Source of the DNA: Sheuella amnicola
GTDB taxonomy: Bacteria > Pseudomonadota > Gammaproteobacteria > Burkholderiales > Burkholderiaceae_B
DNA: 64,000 bases
Assembly: GCF_010499255.1 (NCBI RefSeq)
Contig: NZ_JAAGRN010000003.1
Coordinates: 301,189-365,188 of the forward strand
Direction: 5' to 3'
This document shows, one piece after another, positions 61,589 to 64,000 of the stretch. The notes beneath the pieces were generated by a model. It was not told the DNA's origin, did no database searches, and was given only the letters and a program-made list of their open reading frames with translations. Each line of letters begins with the position of its first letter. Positions within the stretch are counted from its first letter, which is position 1. The translations under genes were made by a program, and so were the position numbers.

Positions 61589-62632
61589 TTATTCCGGCAC
61601 CACGACCGGCTCGATTTCCAAACTGACACCGAAGCGTTGCTCGACGCTTCGGTGAATTTTTTTGGCCAACGCCAAGATGTCTTCGGCACGCGCCTTGCCA
61701 TAATTGACAAGAACCAGCGCTTGTCTGTCATGCACGCCGACAGCCCCATCTCGATACCCTTTCCAGCCACATTGATCAATCAGCCAACCCGCCGCCAACT
61801 TGAAGTTGCCTTGTGGCTGCGGATAAGAAACCAGACCGGGAAACGCTAATTTAAGCTGTCGATACTGACTATCCGACACGACGGGATTTTTAAAAAAGCT
61901 TCCGGCATTACCCAATACGTTCGGATCCGGCAATTTATTGCGTCTGATATCGCAAACCGCATCGAAGATGTGCCGGGCAGTCAGTTCTTCTCTTTTGACC
62001 AGACTCAGTACGGGATGATGAGCCAGATCGGGATAAGACATTACAGGCGACCAAGGCCTAGGCAAGCTAAAGCGCACAGAAACAATCAACCAGGCACCCA
62101 ACCCATCGCGCTTGAAGCGACTATCGCGATAACTGAACCCGCACTCATCCCGACTGAACGTATGCATTTGCGCAGTCGGAATATGCCAGGCGGTGACGGA
62201 TCGGATACGACTATCGAGCTCAACTCCATACGCCCCAATATTTTGCACAGGCGATGCGCCTACCGTTCCCGGGATCAAGGCCAAATTCTCAAGCCCTGCC
62301 CACCCCTGATCCACGGCATAAGACACAAAGCGATGCCAGTTTTCACCACCTGCGACATCGATCACCCACGCATCGGAAGCTTTCTCGACCAATTCAATGC
62401 CCGACAACATCACACGGACAACCGGACGCGTCAACTCTGCAGGCAGAATCAGATTGCTGCCCGAACCCAGCACCAGCGGCGCACCTTTCAAGTGTGCGAT
62501 ATCGGATACCAACTGCAGTTGAGACACTTGATTAAGATCGAACACCTGCGCGGCCTGGCAAGCCAAGCCTAGAGTATTCGCCGATGATAAATCTGCAGGA
62601 TGGAGAACTGTTGAATCGAGTTGAATTGACAT
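61589..62632 (-). CDS. murB: UDP-N-acetylenolpyruvoylglucosamine reductase
   Basis: MurB makes UDP-N-acetylmuramate with NADPH and FAD. The 347-residue protein is the longer, E. coli-like type I: NTLGLACQAA, GSGSNLILPA, GLENLALIPGTVGASPVQNIGAYG, YRDSRFK, and GNAGSFFKNP with the catalytic serine. The C-terminal glutamate region is SLEIEPVVVPE. The ATG at 62632 removes an unrelated leader. It is divergent from tRNA-Gly. Confidence 0.95.
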   Translation of the reverse strand: MSIQLDSTVLHPADLSSANTLGLACQAAQVFDLNQVSQLQLVSDIAHLKGAPLVLGSGSNLILPAELTRPVVRVMLSGIELVEKASDAWVIDVAGGENWHRFVSYAVDQGWAGLENLALIPGTVGASPVQNIGAYGVELDSRIRSVTAWHIPTAQMHTFSRDECGFSYRDSRFKRDGLGAWLIVSVRFSLPRPWSPVMSYPDLAHHPVLSLVKREELTARHIFDAVCDIRRNKLPDPNVLGNAGSFFKNPVVSDSQYRQLKLAFPGLVSYPQPQGNFKLAAGWLIDQCGWKGYRDGAVGVHDRQALVLVNYGKARAEDILALAKKIHRSVEQRFGVSLEIEPVVVPE

Positions 62633-62729
62633 GCAGTAAAAGTCTTTGCTATAGTCATGGACTTCGCTAATAGTACTTGAACTTAGTAGCGCGATTAATG
62701 AGCAAGAAATCAAGCTACCAAATTTAATG

Positions 62730-62735
62730 TATAAT
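62730..62735 (+). promoter_or_regulatory. -10 element of the tRNA-Gly promoter
   Basis: A perfect TATAAT lies 13 bases before the tRNA 5' end in an AT-rich upstream region, as expected for a tRNA gene. No standard -35 is obvious. Confidence 0.6.
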
Positions 62736-62748
62736 TACGGACTTCCAA

Positions 62749-62824
62749 GCGGGAGTAGCTCAGTTGGTAGAGCGCAACCTTGCCAAGGTTGAGGTCGCGA
62801 GTTCGAGACTCGTCTCCCGCTCCA
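62749..62824 (+). tRNA. tRNA-Gly(GCC)
   Basis: A 76-nt cloverleaf begins GCGGGAG and ends CTCCCGC-T-CCA, so the CCA end is encoded. D-loop AGCTCAGTTGGTAGAGC, anticodon stem-loop CAACCTTGCCAAGGTTG with anticodon GCC (62782-62784), and T-loop GTTCGAGAC are all present. It stands alone and is followed by a terminator. Confidence 0.97.
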
Positions 62825-62830
62825 GATTGC

Positions 62831-62862
62831 AAAAAGCCACGGTTTCAACACCGTGGCTTTTT
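62831..62862 (+). terminator. Intrinsic terminator of tRNA-Gly
   Basis: GCCACGGT and ACCGTGGC, with A and T tracts extending the stem to 13 bp, close a six-base TTCAAC loop followed by TTTTTTATTT. It begins six bases after the tRNA. Confidence 0.9.
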
Positions 62863-62950
62863 TATTTCCTTCAGGCCAAACATTTTCGTAACTCGAAATT
62901 TCTGGGAAACACTTCTTTTGGTGACATGGTGGATCATTTCATTCCATCAC

Positions 62951-63763
62951 CTACCCAATGTAATGGGTAGTTTTGATCGAATCGTGATGAATAATCACCT
63001 TTCGGTCTTTTACATACCCAATTATGTTCATAGCGCGCTGCGTATCGCCTTGATTCCAAGTGCTTCCCAGCATATCTTCGATAGGATCCTCAATCAGAAC
63101 CTTGCTACCATCTTGCAAATCAGGTGGGATTAAATACGCTGCTATAGGCCTTGACTGGTAATAAGGATAATAAAAGGTAAACGGAATAACTTCCTTGACC
63201 TCTGAAAAGTCTTGACGATAATCGCTCCGATAATCACCAAAGACAGAGATAACACCGGTTACTGGATTCTGCATCACTCGAAACTTGATTTCCAAAGCGA
63301 CCTTTTTGTTGCTGCGGCCTTTCGCTCCACTCGGTATCCGAGGCGTTGAACTTTTATCCATGTACTCAATCCTGCGCACATCAGGCCAATACCCCATGGC
63401 GGCCGCACGATTTATATCTTTAGTGTTTCTGACTGTTCTGATGATAGGCAATCCCTCATCATTGCGCCCCACCTGATTCGGTTTCGGAACTTCTTTTTCT
63501 TTATTAATGAATATCACCCTTTGTGAATTAACAGGTATATACACGCAGTCACGATAGGTTAGTTTGGATGTACGGCTATCGAATGACTCCAAGTTATGCA
63601 CGCGATCCCCACAATCCTCGCATCCTCTTGAACGCTCTTGCGGATCATCCACAATCAACTGATTCCAATGCTTGGCTTTGGGACAGTACACTTTTTTTAA
63701 GAAGGCGCCATCGGGTGAATACAACTTGCTACTTTCAACGTCATAGATGAATTTCTCGTTCAT
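62951..63763 (-). CDS. Unrecognised protein with a Cys/His zinc-ribbon-like motif
   Basis: I do not recognise this 270-residue protein. There is no signal peptide or membrane segment. Cysteines C27, C48 and C51 with H32 and H56 (RGCEDCGDRVHNL) suggest a zinc site in the N-terminal quarter. The rest is charged and beta-rich (VFGDYRSDYRQDFSEVKEVIPFTFYYPYY). Its DNA is AT-richer than the neighbouring genes, and it lies just past tRNA-Gly, which together hint at recent acquisition. The last codons form a CTACCCA/TGGGTAG repeat (62951-62970). Confidence 0.65.
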   Translation of the reverse strand: MNEKFIYDVESSKLYSPDGAFLKKVYCPKAKHWNQLIVDDPQERSRGCEDCGDRVHNLESFDSRTSKLTYRDCVYIPVNSQRVIFINKEKEVPKPNQVGRNDEGLPIIRTVRNTKDINRAAAMGYWPDVRRIEYMDKSSTPRIPSGAKGRSNKKVALEIKFRVMQNPVTGVISVFGDYRSDYRQDFSEVKEVIPFTFYYPYYQSRPIAAYLIPPDLQDGSKVLIEDPIEDMLGSTWNQGDTQRAMNIIGYVKDRKVIIHHDSIKTTHYIG

Positions 63764-63922
63764 TTTTTTACGCCCAAGTGAAATTGATACTTTTCATTTG
63801 ATATTCAAATCAGTATGCACAGTCGTGTGACTCACCTGATGAGGCAGTAGTTGATTTATCTTCTAATTTATTGGTATGCGTCCGGTGAAGTCATCTTGAG
63901 CCGGGTTTAGCAAACCGCGATA

Positions 63923-63949
63923 GTGTCCGCGATAGGAGATTGTGGACAC
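63923..63949. repeat. Short inverted repeat before the last gene
   Basis: GTGTCC (63923-63928) and GGACAC (63944-63949) form an inverted pair around 15 bases, ending one base before an ATG. It could be an element end, an operator, or chance. The rest of 63764-63922 shows nothing I can assign. Confidence 0.35.
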
Positions 63950-63950
63950 G

Positions 63951-64000
63951 ATGACTAGTAAACCGCCCATTAGCACCAAGACCCGGCGAGAGCGTCGGGC
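63951..64000 (+). CDS. Start of a gene cut by the window end
   Basis: An ATG is followed by 16 codons (MTSKPPISTKTRRERRA) to the window edge. The basic start would suit a DNA-binding or mobile-element protein, but this is too little to name it. AGGAG lies twelve bases upstream, rather far. Confidence 0.35.
   Translation, partial: MTSKPPISTKTRRERR

Overview
The window reads as chromosome of a Gram-negative betaproteobacterium, most likely order Burkholderiales and possibly near Alcaligenaceae. This rests on protein character and gene neighbourhoods seen directly: hrcA-hemH, grpE-dnaK-dnaJ with sigma-32 promoters, nadK-recN beside fur-bamE-dapB-murB, ftsK-lolA-rarA-serS, and a QueE with the CX14CX2C cluster motif known from Burkholderia. 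No rRNA is present, so genus and species cannot be set. Base composition is moderate and even, apart from an AT-richer right edge after tRNA-Gly.

Left part (1-19056). The 3' end of a methylmalonate-semialdehyde dehydrogenase gene is followed by a compact queuosine-precursor operon: queC, an unusual protein with three fused QueD-like modules, and queE. A long minus-strand run then holds a TRAP transporter (dctPQM), a LigI-like lactonase/amidohydrolase, a CaiB-type CoA-transferase and a complete Ugp-type ABC importer. Divergent from ugpB are glpK and glpD, so glycerol-3-phosphate uptake and glycerol use sit back to back. A membrane-anchored TAXI-type binding protein, a secreted alpha/beta hydrolase and an unrecognised secreted protein follow.

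Central accessory block (19171-31912). This is the most interesting region. A minus-strand operon encodes a PreA-like flavin/iron-sulfur oxidoreductase, both subunits of an ATP-dependent hydantoinase/oxoprolinase (HyuA, HyuB) and a ferredoxin-NADP reductase, with a convergent RidA gene at its end. A MarR regulator separates it from a plus-strand unit encoding a Tat-exported 2-oxoacid-type TRAP binding protein and a molybdenum hydroxylase (large, medium, and small subunit fused to a CoxG-like domain). The same 23-bp motif, a near-perfect palindrome in one copy, lies in front of both arms and is a good candidate MarR operator. Together the genes suggest a regulated route for an N-heterocyclic compound: hydroxylate the ring, reduce it, open it with ATP, and deaminate the product. 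The substrate is not known from sequence.

Right part (32106-62824). This is mostly housekeeping: serS, rarA (with a possible 40-residue membrane peptide), lolA, ftsK, trxB, an Smr-domain gene, a two-gene sodium:solute symporter carrying an EF-hand loop, icd, a DUF1841 gene, two small cytochromes c, a MoxR-GNAT-VWA operon, an M16 protease, the dnaJ/dnaK/grpE/hemH/hrcA chaperone block, nadK, recN, fur, bamE, dapB, murB and tRNA-Gly(GCC).

Right edge (62825-64000). It holds one unrecognised gene, a short inverted repeat and the first codons of a gene cut by the window end. This may be the margin of an accessory or mobile segment next to the tRNA.
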